Of a stretch of 34,305 nucleotides of DNA, positions 1 through 8,414 are shown one piece after another. Position 1 is the stretch's first letter. Each line of letters starts with the position of its first letter. Under the pieces are notes generated by a model that worked only from the letters and a program-made list of their open reading frames with translations, was not told the origin of the DNA and ran no database searches. Made by a program: the position numbers and the translations under genes. Source of the stretch: an uncultured Alphaproteobacteria bacterium (lineage in GTDB: Bacteria > Pseudomonadota > Alphaproteobacteria > Rhodobacterales > Rhodobacteraceae); NCBI GenBank assembly GCA_902596605.1, contig CACJUU010000018.1:1-34305 (forward strand), read 5' to 3'.

Positions 1-566
1 TTAATGTCTGCCGCTATTGATGCCCCGAGATTTACTTGAGTATCTTCTATCGCGATGGCCTCGCATGGACTAACCCCAATTTTTTTGAGCGCGTTTTGAT
101 AAATTTCGGGATTTGGTTTTGGATGTAAGCAGTCTTTAGACGTAGTAATTATATCAAAGTCATTAAAGTTTACTTTATCTTCAAGTGCTTTAGATAACGA
201 CTTTATATTTGTCTCTGAAGTAGTTGTTATTAAACCAACTTTTAAATCACTTGCTTTGCTATGGTGAAATACTTCAACAAACTCAATCCGTGATATATCT
301 TCTTGCTCTATAAGTTCTGCGTAAATCTCTTCTTTAAGATTATGAATTTTATCAACCAAGTCTTCTGCTATGTTTGGTATTGTGAAATTTCTTATTCTAT
401 CTTTGCCGCCGGGGACTTTAAGCATTTCGCAATAGTTTGCTACGTTCCAGTAACAATCAATATTTAATCTTTTAAAAGCTAAATTGTAACTCCGTCTTTG
501 TATCTCAGAGGTTTCAGCAATTGTTCCGATAGACCCAAATAAGACTGCTTTTAAGTTTTTATTCAC
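1..566 (-). CDS. HAD-like (subfamily IA) protein lacking the nucleophile Asp, partial
   Basis: Reading leftward from a GTG at 566 gives 188 codons with no stop before the window edge, so the C-terminus is missing. The GTG is preceded by GGAGG six bases away, which decides the start because the nearby ATG runs straight into TGA. The fold reads as a HAD hydrolase of the beta-phosphoglucomutase/CbbY/phosphatase type: a start like AVLFGSIGTIAETSE, a motif II-like GLITTTSET, the motif III lysine in HPKPNPEIY and the motif IV acid in AIEDTQVN. Motif I should be DxDGT, but here it is GSIGT, so both the nucleophile and the general-acid aspartate are absent. It is the third gene of a leftward set after the NTF2-like and RraA-like genes. 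It may be a non-catalytic or repurposed HAD protein; I would not assign a phosphatase reaction. Confidence 0.75.
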   Translation of the reverse strand, partial: MNKNLKAVLFGSIGTIAETSEIQRRSYNLAFKRLNIDCYWNVANYCEMLKVPGGKDRIRNFTIPNIAEDLVDKIHNLKEEIYAELIEQEDISRIEFVEVFHHSKASDLKVGLITTTSETNIKSLSKALEDKVNFNDFDIITTSKDCLHPKPNPEIYQNALKKIGVSPCEAIAIEDTQVNLGASIAADI

Positions 567-603
567 TCCATACCTCCACTAAATTTTGTACCCCTTAACA
601 TTT

Positions 604-1299
604 TCATTTGATATCCCATGATGCCTGGAAAGCTTTTTTTAATTTCTCAATATTAAAATCTTTTTGTCTAGCCGCCTCCAAAATCGGAATCTCTTTCTTT
701 ACAACAAGGTCCAACGCATGAGGCAATGCATCCAAATGCTTTTTTGGCACTGTCATAGCTCCATGCTGGTCAGCATGTATAAAGTCTCCAGGCTTTATTT
801 CTAATCCTAATATATTTACAGGTGTGTCTAACTCAGTGATATGTACAAAGGCGTGACTAGGCCCTATGCTTCCCGCAATAACTTGATACCCAGAATCCAG
901 CATCCCTAAATCTCTTAGCAGTCCATTAGTAACAGTGCCTTTAATTTTCAATCCCTTATGTACAGCAACATTAAGCTCACCCCAAAAAGCTCCAATACAG
1001 TTAGGAAAGTCCGTGTCTTCTATAACGACTACAGGGTTTTTTTCGTTTTTGACGATATACTCGTAATATTCCATACGGATATTGTTAATATCTTTTTGAG
1101 ATTTGAGTGGGGGTGAAGAGGCACGTATTTTAGCCGTTTTTGCAAAACCAACAATGGGCTGGGTAGAATTTTGCGCTGTAACCATCGAGCTTTTAGTAAA
1201 CCCTATAGCGGATCTCGTGCCTAATATAACATCCATAGCATTACACATTGTTGGCGTATCATATTTAGAAGTTGTTTTAATAAGTTGATCAATATTCAT
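604..1299 (-). CDS. RraA / HMG-CHA aldolase family protein
   Basis: The 231-residue protein matches the RraA/menG-like fold, whose members include 4-hydroxy-4-methyl-2-oxoglutarate/4-carboxy-4-hydroxy-2-oxoadipate aldolase (divalent-metal class II, releases pyruvate) and the RNase E inhibitor RraA. Visible are FWGELN, then KGTVTNGLLRDL, with an acid-x20-Arg-Asp arrangement (E108, R129, D130) that I recall as the family signature. A C-terminal block follows: NILGLEIKPGDFIHADQHG then AMTVP. The catabolic neighbourhood favours an aldolase or decarboxylase-like role over RNase control, but the substrate cannot be read from sequence. It lies 31 bp after the NTF2-like gene and 37 bp before the HAD-like gene, in one probable - strand operon. 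The length is normal for the family. Confidence 0.8.
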   Translation of the reverse strand: MNIDQLIKTTSKYDTPTMCNAMDVILGTRSAIGFTKSSMVTAQNSTQPIVGFAKTAKIRASSPPLKSQKDINNIRMEYYEYIVKNEKNPVVVIEDTDFPNCIGAFWGELNVAVHKGLKIKGTVTNGLLRDLGMLDSGYQVIAGSIGPSHAFVHITELDTPVNILGLEIKPGDFIHADQHGAMTVPKKHLDALPHALDLVVKKEIPILEAARQKDFNIEKLKKAFQASWDIK

Positions 1300-1330
1300 T
1301 GTCTATTCTTTACCCAATTTTATGCTGCCA

Positions 1331-2329
1331 TCAAGGTGATATTTTCGTCGTCCTGTCCAATATGTCGATATCCTGCATCTTCCAAAAATGAAGAAGATCG
1401 ATGAATATCCAGTTTTCCTTAAGCTTCTTTCCTTCTCTCCTATAAATATCAATTACCCGCATATCGCCTCTTTTCCCTGTGGATGGCATCCCCATAAATC
1501 CTCCTGAATGGACCAACGAAAGATTTGGCCAACCAAAAAACCCTCCAAAAAATCCTTCTGTTATCCTACAAATATGCCCATTAAACTGGCGTTCCTTAAA
1601 ACTTTCTCGGAATGGTCTGCAGTGTTGCTCGGCATATCTTTCTATTGTATACGTGGCTCCTATACCTGATGGACCCCACCACAACATATCTTGGTGCCAG
1701 CTTTTTTTAAGCTCCTTTATTAATGAACCTCTATCAGTTGATTTCCAAACCTTTAGATCATCGATCATATCTTCAATAGCTTTTTTAGTTTTAATAGTTT
1801 CTGCCGCATCTTGATCTTCAAACAATAAACCATCATGTGATGACGGACCGGGTTGAACAAGATTAGCCCCTGTTTGATAATGGAAAGGGTATACCCCAGC
1901 TTGAGACATAAAGTGGGGAATATCAAAAAACATTGCTGTCTCCACGATTTTATTTGAAACTATTTTGTTGAATTCTGCATATCGTAGAAAAGTCAGTTTT
2001 TTATTTGGCGATATTTTTAGCCATGGTTTATCAAATAGACCCATAAAGTGTCCCATTGAAACAACCCAAACGCCCTCATGGCCAGGAATAGTATTAGCAC
2101 CTGCAAAAAAAATATCCATTCTGCGTGTTAAGGAGGAAAGACTTTTTTTTAATGGTTCCCAAAAGAGTTTGTATACAGTTTCTGAGTTATAAATTTCATT
2201 GAAGGGATGAAATCCACGCCATATGAGATCGTCAGAAACATATTTCTTGAACACAGATTTTGTTTCTGGCTCTTTGTCTAAAGCGTCATAAAAATCGAGT
2301 AGCACCTGTTTCTCAGACTGGAAATTCAT
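1331..2329 (-). CDS. two-domain NTF2/SnoaL-like protein A
   Basis: This 332-residue protein has two consecutive NTF2/SnoaL-like halves, about residues 1-135 and 195-325. Motifs are WWGPSGIGATYTIERY, FFGWPNLSLVH, GFMGMPSTG and a terminal KENWIFIDLLHFW. Those motifs recur in protein B at 7358-8413 ([33 protein letters not shown]), so the two are paralogues placed on opposite sides of the divergent promoter. The SnoaL-like fold is used by polyketide cyclases, ketosteroid isomerase and dehydratases, usually as small single domains. The reaction here is unknown; isomerase, dehydratase or lyase chemistry on the operon's intermediates is an inference. It is the first gene of the - strand operon. No good ribosome-binding site is visible before the ATG. 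Confidence 0.75.
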   Translation of the reverse strand: MNFQSEKQVLLDFYDALDKEPETKSVFKKYVSDDLIWRGFHPFNEIYNSETVYKLFWEPLKKSLSSLTRRMDIFFAGANTIPGHEGVWVVSMGHFMGLFDKPWLKISPNKKLTFLRYAEFNKIVSNKIVETAMFFDIPHFMSQAGVYPFHYQTGANLVQPGPSSHDGLLFEDQDAAETIKTKKAIEDMIDDLKVWKSTDRGSLIKELKKSWHQDMLWWGPSGIGATYTIERYAEQHCRPFRESFKERQFNGHICRITEGFFGGFFGWPNLSLVHSGGFMGMPSTGKRGDMRVIDIYRREGKKLKENWIFIDLLHFWKMQDIDILDRTTKISP

Positions 2330-2614
2330 ATAGGAAAAAAAAGTTTTAAAAAATCTCTATTTAGATTATCATCAAAAAATACATTTGCAAGCGTATGCAA
2401 TATTTATTCTATGGACTAAAATGATAATGTTTAAATATACAGAAAGCCCTATTAATGTATACCAGACTGAAGCTAATAAATTTCACCTAGATAATTTATT
2501 AAAATATACTAAATCTCAATATATTAAAATCCTTCATCCAGTTCACGGTTTTTATTACGTTTCCAATTCCATGGGCTCTCAAATATAGTGGGATTAAAAT
2601 TTTAAGGAGAAAAA
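2330..2614. promoter_or_regulatory. divergent control region between the two arms of the catabolic island
   Basis: These 285 bp separate the leftward NTF2-RraA-HAD set from the rightward transporter operon and must hold both promoters. The sequence is very AT-rich and contains one clear palindrome (2385-2400). For the leftward arm, TTGCAA within that palindrome followed 16 bp later by TAATCT would be a weak promoter, so a bound repressor would cover its -35 box. No strong rightward promoter was found by eye. The rightward leader is long, about 215 bp from palindrome to start codon, and ends in a good AAGGAG ribosome-binding site. The short open frames inside show no protein-like features. Confidence 0.5.
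2385..2400. promoter_or_regulatory. candidate LacI-family operator
   Basis: TTGCAAGCGTATGCAA is an imperfect palindrome of the form TTGCAnnCGnnTGCAA with a central CG, the usual shape of a LacI/GalR-family operator. It lies in the divergent gap, and a LacI-family gene is encoded in the operon it would control (9176-10189). Control of both arms by that regulator is inferred from position and symmetry only. Confidence 0.55.
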
Positions 2615-3829
2615 ATGAAACTTAAATCAATTATAGCAATACTAACTGCTACATTTATTTCAACAAGTGTGTGGGGTGGCCACCACGCTTGTGATTATAA
2701 AAACAAAGAAGAATTGACAATGCTTTCTAACAGTTACGATGCGTGGAAGGCAGTCACCAATGCTATGGCTTCGTGTGGGAACTTTACAGCAACACTTGAT
2801 AAAGATTTTCAGCAAAAGCATAGCGATGCTTTGGCGGCTAACCCATCTCTTTATGATATTGTAGGCATCTCTAATGGTTCCATCACGCCACTTATAAACG
2901 CTGGGACGGTAAGACCCTTAGACGATTTAGTAAAAAAGTATGGTTCTCAGTTGCTGCCAAACCAACTAATAAAGATTGATGGTAAAATTATGGCTATAGC
3001 AATGTCAGTAAATAACCAACATATGATGTATAGAGAAGATATTTTCAGCAAGCTTGGAATATCAGAGCCAAAAACTTGGAGTGATGTACTTTCTGCGGCA
3101 GAAAAAATCAAAGCATCCGGAATGGTTGAATACCCCTATGGAGGAGCATTCAAATCAGGATGGAATATCGCTGAGGAGTTTGTAAATATGTATTTAGGAA
3201 ATGGTGGATCGTTTTTTGGAAGTGGAAATGCTCCAGCTATAAATAATGCAATGGGTGTAAAATCACTGGAAACTTTAAAAAAGCTCACAGCATATATGGA
3301 TCCAGAATATCTAGCGTCCGACTCAACTTATGCTCAAAAGCAAATGCAACAAGAAAAAATAGCAATGGGCGTTTTATGGGCGACTAGAGCGGCAGCTATG
3401 GATAATGCGGAAGAAAGCAAAGTTGTCGGAAAGATCAAAATGGTGAGTGCTCCCATGGGGGACGCAAGACCAGCCTCAAGTTTATGGTGGGATGGAATAG
3501 CAATAGCCAAAAATATTTCAGATGCAGAAGCTGAAGCTGCTTTTCAGGTGATCATGGAAGGTATTGATAAAGAAATGGTGAAAGCTAACAATGATAAGGC
3601 GGTTTGGCTTATCGATGGCTATAAAGCCGGAAAATCTGCAATGGGCGCTAAAATGACCGCTGATAACGGTGCTGTACCCTATCCATCAGGAACAAGAATG
3701 GGTGCTATGCATGGGGCTCTTGGCACTGTAGTACCGGACTTTTTGACTGGAAAAAAGTCTGCCAAAGAAACTTTAGCGGCTATCGAAGATGCATATATTG
3801 CAAAGGCTAAAGAACAAGGCTTGATGTAA
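2615..3829 (+). CDS. ABC transporter solute-binding protein (carbohydrate type)
   Basis: A 404-residue periplasmic binding protein of the extracellular solute-binding family 1 (CUT1 sugar type). Residues 1-21 form a signal peptide ending near SVWG-GHH. The mature N-terminus has C26, and C54 follows, so a disulfide is possible; no lipobox is seen. Typical family stretches are YDIVGISNGSITPLINAG, the KTWSDVLSAAEKIK block and SLWWDGIAIAKN. AAGGAG lies a few bases upstream of the ATG, giving a strong start. It is the first gene of the rightward operon and is followed by a strong hairpin before the permeases. The ligand cannot be deduced; the downstream dehydrogenases and aldolase-like protein suggest a polyol, sugar acid or similar small hydroxylated compound. 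Confidence 0.88.
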   Translation: MKLKSIIAILTATFISTSVWGGHHACDYKNKEELTMLSNSYDAWKAVTNAMASCGNFTATLDKDFQQKHSDALAANPSLYDIVGISNGSITPLINAGTVRPLDDLVKKYGSQLLPNQLIKIDGKIMAIAMSVNNQHMMYREDIFSKLGISEPKTWSDVLSAAEKIKASGMVEYPYGGAFKSGWNIAEEFVNMYLGNGGSFFGSGNAPAINNAMGVKSLETLKKLTAYMDPEYLASDSTYAQKQMQQEKIAMGVLWATRAAAMDNAEESKVVGKIKMVSAPMGDARPASSLWWDGIAIAKNISDAEAEAAFQVIMEGIDKEMVKANNDKAVWLIDGYKAGKSAMGAKMTADNGAVPYPSGTRMGAMHGALGTVVPDFLTGKKSAKETLAAIEDAYIAKAKEQGLM

Positions 3830-3835
3830 TATATC

Positions 3836-3859
3836 TTGGGGGCTCACAAGAGCCCCCAA
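3836..3859 (+). terminator. intercistronic hairpin after the binding-protein gene
   Basis: TTGGGGGCTC, loop ACAA, GAGCCCCCAA: a perfect 10-bp GC-rich stem with a 4-nt loop, starting 7 bp after the stop codon. Only a weak T-rich tail (CCTTTCT) follows, and the permease start codon is 8 bp beyond the stem. It probably acts as a partial terminator or 3'-end stabiliser that keeps binding-protein mRNA above permease mRNA. Confidence 0.8.
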
Positions 3860-3866
3860 CCTTTCT

Positions 3867-4892
3867 ATGAAAAATAGAGATTTTATATTTTTTGTTGGCC
3901 CATCATTAGTGGCAATGTTTGTCTGCATTGCGATCCCTTTGATGTTTGTTCTAGAACAAAGCTTTTTTGTCAACAAAAAGGTATATAAAGAAGTAGAGGT
4001 TGAGTCTTGTGTTGCTGGTTTCACAGGCCAGATATGTAGCGTTGAGATGCAAACCAAACCACAACTAGATGAAAAGGGAGAAATTATCACTCAAAAAGAA
4101 TTTGTAGGTCTAGAGAGCTACGAGAGGCTCATTAATTTCGATGCAGTGAAGAAAGCTTTTTGGCAACAAAATTTTTTAGAGTTAGAAAATGTAAAGTTTT
4201 TTAGCGCTTTGCGTTTCACGGTAACTTTTTGTTTAATAACACTACCATTTGTAATTATTCTTGGGTTAGTTATTGCTTTAACGGTTAATAATTTATTATC
4301 ATCTCTAAAAGGCCCAATCATTTTCGTTTCTCTTTTGCCTTTTATAATTACACCAATAATCGGTGCATTATCCATTAGGTGGTTATTCGTTGGTGATGGA
4401 ATCATAACCGCATTCCTCGAATGGTTAACAAATTCGAATATTTCAATGTTTTCAAATTCTTGGACGCTTGAATTGATGATGATTTTATATCGTATTTGGC
4501 ATGTTTGTCCCTTTGCCTTCATTGTATTTTACGCAGGCTTGCAGACAATTAATAAAGAGATGCTTGAAAGTGCGATAGTAGATGGAGCAAATAGGTATCA
4601 TCGACTAAGATTTATAATAATCCCTCATTTAATGCCTCTCATAGTATTTGTATCACTTATCCATTTGATGGATAGTTATCGAGTTTTTGAGGAGATTATT
4701 GCCTTTTCTTCCGATGCATATGTTATTTCGCTACAATGGCTTACTTATGATTTTCTTAGGCTTGATGATACAGGTAATAGGTATATAAGTAGTGCTTCGG
4801 CAAGTTCAATTTTAACAATGATTGGAATATCTATTTTACTTTATCCTCTAATTAAAAAAACTTGGAATGACTACAGGGAGGGTAAATTATGA
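3867..4892 (+). CDS. ABC sugar permease, MalF-like
   Basis: A 341-residue inner-membrane permease of the CUT1 type. The cytoplasmic EAA loop that docks the ATPase is visible near residues 232-258 (MLESAIVDGANRYHRLRF then IIIPHLMP). The first membrane helix (about 8-33) is followed by a periplasmic segment of roughly 75 residues with two cysteines (C48, C57) before the helices resume near residue 115. This loop is longer than a minimal MalF-type six-helix core needs. The start codon lies only 8 bp after the hairpin. The stop codon overlaps the next permease by 4 bp (ATGA), as expected for a heterodimeric pair. No ATPase gene accompanies it. Confidence 0.88.
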   Translation: MKNRDFIFFVGPSLVAMFVCIAIPLMFVLEQSFFVNKKVYKEVEVESCVAGFTGQICSVEMQTKPQLDEKGEIITQKEFVGLESYERLINFDAVKKAFWQQNFLELENVKFFSALRFTVTFCLITLPFVIILGLVIALTVNNLLSSLKGPIIFVSLLPFIITPIIGALSIRWLFVGDGIITAFLEWLTNSNISMFSNSWTLELMMILYRIWHVCPFAFIVFYAGLQTINKEMLESAIVDGANRYHRLRFIIIPHLMPLIVFVSLIHLMDSYRVFEEIIAFSSDAYVISLQWLTYDFLRLDDTGNRYISSASASSILTMIGISILLYPLIKKTWNDYREGKL

Positions 4893-6031
4893 GTTTTTTA
4901 GATGCGTCAAATCAGCCATTTGCCCTAAAGGCATTCTCAACACTTTTTATACTCGTATGGTGTGTGATTGCCTGCTTCCCTCTTCTCTGGATAACAATAA
5001 TGAGTTTAAAATTGCCTTTAGATGCATTTGACTCGAATTTTTTCAATGTTTTGGTAGGACCGGTTACTTTACAACTTAAAAATGGAGTTTCTGTAGCTAG
5101 CATTCTAGCTATCTCTCTGTTTTCTATGTATTTTTATTCAAGACGTCAAAGGCTTCGGAATTATTTAAGAGCCTCAATCGGATATTCTGAAGATGTGACA
5201 TTGTTTTTGTTCATACTTTTACTATACATATTTTGTTGTATTTCCATTTCAATAATATTCAGTAAATTTTTTGATGCTTATTTAGGATTGTTTGGAGCAA
5301 AAATTTTTGGTTTTACGTTGGATCACTATCATGCAGTCTGGACAGAAAGAGGTTTTTCACTATTTTTTAAAAACTCTTTAATTGTGACCTCTGGAGTAGT
5401 TATTATTTCTTTATCATTGGGCACTCTTGCTGGGTATGGTCTTGCCAGAAAAGAAAGCTCAATTGCTTTTTGGATTCTGATTATTGCTCTAATATTTAGG
5501 GCTTTACCCCATTCGGTTCTGGTAGCGGGCTACTTACCATTTTTTATGAAATCAAATGCAATTTTATCACCAATTTTTGGAGAGTTCGCACCTATATTAT
5601 ACGGACAACCCTTGGCAGTAATCTTGGTCTTAGTTGCTATTAATCAACCATTTACAATCTGGCTTATGCGCTCATTTTTTCAAAATATACCAAAAGAGCT
5701 TGATGAAGCAGCAAGAATCGATGGATGTTCGCACTTTCAGGCCTTTCGAAAAATAATTATACCCGTCATGTGGCCCGGTGTTATAACAACCGGTTTATTT
5801 AGCTTCATGCTAGGTTATAACGACTATTTAGTATGTTCGCTATTATTAGATGGTCAAAACCAAACAATGGTGCCATCTATCACTGGGCTATTTAATAGAG
5901 ATACTAGTACGACTGATGAAATAGTTGCAATTGCAGCGGCGGTTTCTATAACCGCGCCTTTGTTTTTTATTGTTTTGATTTTCCAAAAACAGATAGTTAG
6001 TGGGTTAACAGCTGGTGCTGTTAAGGGATAA
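4889..6031 (+). CDS. ABC sugar permease, MalG-like, with extra hydrophobic insert
   Basis: A 380-residue permease partner. The EAA motif is clear (ELDEAARIDGCSHFQAFRK followed by IIIPVMWPG), and the C-terminus ends in the family-typical GLTAGAVKG. MalG-type proteins are usually near 280 residues. Here about 100 extra residues lie between helix 1 (about 16-38) and the conserved core that resumes near 160. That insert contains two additional strongly hydrophobic stretches, about 67-84 and 103-126, separated by the basic segment SRRQRLR. Two extra transmembrane helices are therefore likely. The gene overlaps the preceding permease and is followed 22 bp later by the dehydrogenase gene with its own AAGGAG site. 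Confidence 0.87.
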   Translation: MSFLDASNQPFALKAFSTLFILVWCVIACFPLLWITIMSLKLPLDAFDSNFFNVLVGPVTLQLKNGVSVASILAISLFSMYFYSRRQRLRNYLRASIGYSEDVTLFLFILLLYIFCCISISIIFSKFFDAYLGLFGAKIFGFTLDHYHAVWTERGFSLFFKNSLIVTSGVVIISLSLGTLAGYGLARKESSIAFWILIIALIFRALPHSVLVAGYLPFFMKSNAILSPIFGEFAPILYGQPLAVILVLVAINQPFTIWLMRSFFQNIPKELDEAARIDGCSHFQAFRKIIIPVMWPGVITTGLFSFMLGYNDYLVCSLLLDGQNQTMVPSITGLFNRDTSTTDEIVAIAAAVSITAPLFFIVLIFQKQIVSGLTAGAVKG

Positions 6032-6053
6032 TAATATTTTTAAGGAGTAAATA

Positions 6054-7361
6054 ATGGTTGATTTTTTAAAGAGAAGTAAACCCGAGGGTGAAAAATGGGA
6101 GGAGGATGAAAAAGTAAGAAAGTCTGTTGAAGAAATTTTAAGTAATATCGAGAAAAGAGGTGACTCAGCAATTAGGGAATTATCAAGGAAATTTGACAAC
6201 TTTTCTCCTGATTCTTTTCGTTTAAGTGAAGATGAAATAAGAAAGTGCATGGAAAAAGTGGACCAAAGGGATCTTGATGACATTATCTTTGCGCAAAAGC
6301 AAATACGGCGATTTGCAGAGGCTCAATTAGGTAGTATAAAAGATATAGAATTAGAGACTATGCCGGGAGTAATCCTAGGACATAGAAATATTCCAGTTCA
6401 GTCAGTGGGTTGTTATGTTCCGGGTGGTAAATTCCCAATGGTTGCATCTGCACATATGTCTGTTTTGACGGCATCGGTTGCTGGCGTGCCCAGAATAATT
6501 GCGTCGGCTCCACCCGTTAACGGAGAACCTCATCCAGCAATTGTTGCCGCTATGAAATTAGGAGGCGCTCATGAAATATATGTATTGGGTGGTATTCAGG
6601 CTGTTGCAGCTATGGCAATAGGAACGGAAAGCATAAAGCCCGTTGATATGTTGGTTGGACCCGGAAATGCTTTTGTTGCTGAGGCGAAAAGACAACTATT
6701 TGGAAGAGTCGGAATAGACTTATTTGCTGGTCCAACAGAAACAATGGTAATTGCTGATAATAGTGTTGACGCTGAAATGTGTGCAACGGATTTACTTGGT
6801 CAAGCGGAACATGGATATAATTCCCCCGCGTGTCTTATAACAAACTCCAAAAAACTAGCAGAGGATACTATTAGCGAAATTGAAAGACTTTTAAAAATAT
6901 TACCAACTTCCGAAACAGCGCGCGCTAGTTGGGATAATTATGGAGATATAATCTTGTGCTCAACACATGAAGAAATGTTGAATGTTGCTAATGATATGGC
7001 TTATGAGCACGTGCAAATTATGACTGATCGAGATGATTGGTATCTGAAAAACATGCATTCATATGGTGCTCTCTTTTTAGGACCAAGAACGAATGTAGCA
7101 AATGGAGATAAAGTAATCGGGACTAATCATACTTTGCCTACAAAAAAAGCAGGGAAGTATACAGGTGGACTTTGGGTAGGAAAATTCATCAAAACGCATA
7201 GCTATCAAAAAATCATCACAGATGAAGCTGCATCTTTTATAGGAGAGTATGGCTCCAGGCTTTGTATGTTAGAAGGCTTCGTTGGTCATGCAGAACAATG
7301 TAATGTGAGAGTAAGGCGGTATGGTGGAAAAAATGTGCCATATGGAGAAGCTGCTAAATGA
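6054..7361 (+). CDS. histidinol dehydrogenase-family alcohol dehydrogenase (HpsN-like)
   Basis: The 435-residue protein has the zinc-dependent NAD+ histidinol dehydrogenase fold, which oxidises a primary alcohol to a carboxylate in two steps. Family residues are present: zinc ligands Q250 and H253 in [12 protein letters not shown]352 in [14 protein letters not shown] and H412 in EGFVGHAEQ, plus the acid/base pair E318-H319 in AYEHVQIM. It is not in a his operon. From memory, the motifs [28 protein letters not shown] and KFIKTHSYQ resemble HpsN, the (R)-2,3-dihydroxypropane-1-sulfonate 3-dehydrogenase of roseobacters, more than biosynthetic HisD. No hpsO, hpsP or sulfolyase gene is in the window, so the substrate stays open. 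It overlaps the next gene by 4 bp. Confidence 0.82.
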   Translation: MVDFLKRSKPEGEKWEEDEKVRKSVEEILSNIEKRGDSAIRELSRKFDNFSPDSFRLSEDEIRKCMEKVDQRDLDDIIFAQKQIRRFAEAQLGSIKDIELETMPGVILGHRNIPVQSVGCYVPGGKFPMVASAHMSVLTASVAGVPRIIASAPPVNGEPHPAIVAAMKLGGAHEIYVLGGIQAVAAMAIGTESIKPVDMLVGPGNAFVAEAKRQLFGRVGIDLFAGPTETMVIADNSVDAEMCATDLLGQAEHGYNSPACLITNSKKLAEDTISEIERLLKILPTSETARASWDNYGDIILCSTHEEMLNVANDMAYEHVQIMTDRDDWYLKNMHSYGALFLGPRTNVANGDKVIGTNHTLPTKKAGKYTGGLWVGKFIKTHSYQKIITDEAASFIGEYGSRLCMLEGFVGHAEQCNVRVRRYGGKNVPYGEAAK

Positions 7362-8413
7362 TGTCTAATCAAAGATCGGCATTCTTAAAATCATTACTAG
7401 CACCATTATTTGAGGCGATGGGAGATTTTTCGCTTTCTCAAGTAAAACCTGAGTTGGAAAAAATATTTTCGCAAGATTGCCTCGTTCATATGTGTTTTCC
7501 ATTTAATGACATGCAGGGTTCTGATGCATTTTATACTAATTGCTTAGAAAAATTAAGCACAGCAGTTCCCGACCTCGAAAGAAGGAATTTAATTGTGCTA
7601 GCAGCAACAACAGAGCATGGTAATGAATGGGTTTCAACGATGGGTAATTATGTCGGTACATTTCAAGAGCAGTTTTTAGATATTTTTCCTACCGGACACC
7701 TTATGCATATGCGATTTCATGAATTCTTCAAATTTGAAGATCGGAATATTACTGAAGTGCAAGCTATTTGGGATATACCGGAGCTTATGATGATATCTAA
7801 TTCGTGGCCACTAGCCCCCCAATTAGGAAAATTTATTTTAACGCCATCCCCAGAAACAAACGATGGTATTTTCGTGTCAGGAGATGGAGCAAAAAATGAA
7901 CAGAAAATTAAAAACATGTTAACTGACTTATGCAGACATCCAGAGAACCCTGATCCAAAGGTGATGAATTTAGATCTTCACTGGCACCCAAATTTTAATT
8001 GGTATGGTCCTGCAGGGATAGGAACATGTCGAGGCATAGATGGCTTTAGAAACTGGCACCAAATCCCGTTTTTAAGAGGTATGCCAAACAGAAAAGTTGA
8101 CAAATCGTCCGATAAATTTTCGGATTGGGAAGCGCATACACACTGGATTAGTGAGGGTGATTATGTTTCAGAAACTGGTTGGCCGAACATGATCATGAAA
8201 TTAACCAATGATGGCTGGATGGGGATTCCGCCAGTAAACGAAGAAATTTTGTTAAGAAGTTTAGACTTTTGGCGTATTGGGAAAGATGGTCGTATAAAAG
8301 AAAATTGGGTTCTTGTCGACCTATTAGATATGTATAACCAAATAGGAGTTAACGTATTCGATAGAATGAGAGAGTTCAATAAGGCAAAAATATCTAGATC
8401 GGGGGCAACCTAA
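7358..8413 (+). CDS. two-domain NTF2/SnoaL-like protein B
   Basis: A 351-residue paralogue of the protein at 1331-2329. The N-terminal half runs to about residue 155 and the C-terminal half spans about 205-340. Shared blocks are [36 protein letters not shown], a [17 protein letters not shown] block and [13 protein letters not shown]. Histidines and acids recur in LHWHPNFNW and [12 protein letters not shown] and could line an active-site pocket. Members of this fold act as isomerases, cyclases or dehydratases, but this long two-domain subgroup is not one I can tie to a reaction. The start overlaps the dehydrogenase stop (ATGATG), so the two are probably translated together. Retention of both A and B suggests separate steps or a heteromer. 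Confidence 0.75.
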   Translation: MMSNQRSAFLKSLLAPLFEAMGDFSLSQVKPELEKIFSQDCLVHMCFPFNDMQGSDAFYTNCLEKLSTAVPDLERRNLIVLAATTEHGNEWVSTMGNYVGTFQEQFLDIFPTGHLMHMRFHEFFKFEDRNITEVQAIWDIPELMMISNSWPLAPQLGKFILTPSPETNDGIFVSGDGAKNEQKIKNMLTDLCRHPENPDPKVMNLDLHWHPNFNWYGPAGIGTCRGIDGFRNWHQIPFLRGMPNRKVDKSSDKFSDWEAHTHWISEGDYVSETGWPNMIMKLTNDGWMGIPPVNEEILLRSLDFWRIGKDGRIKENWVLVDLLDMYNQIGVNVFDRMREFNKAKISRSGAT

Positions 8414-8414
8414 G

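Noticed and set aside
2385-2588. Open frame of 67 codons in the divergent gap
   Set aside because: It starts on the operator-like palindrome, has no ribosome-binding site, and its translation has no protein-like composition or recognisable motif.
6054-7361. Biosynthetic histidinol dehydrogenase hisD
   Set aside because: There are no his genes nearby, and the transporter context and subgroup motifs favour a catabolic HpsN-like enzyme.
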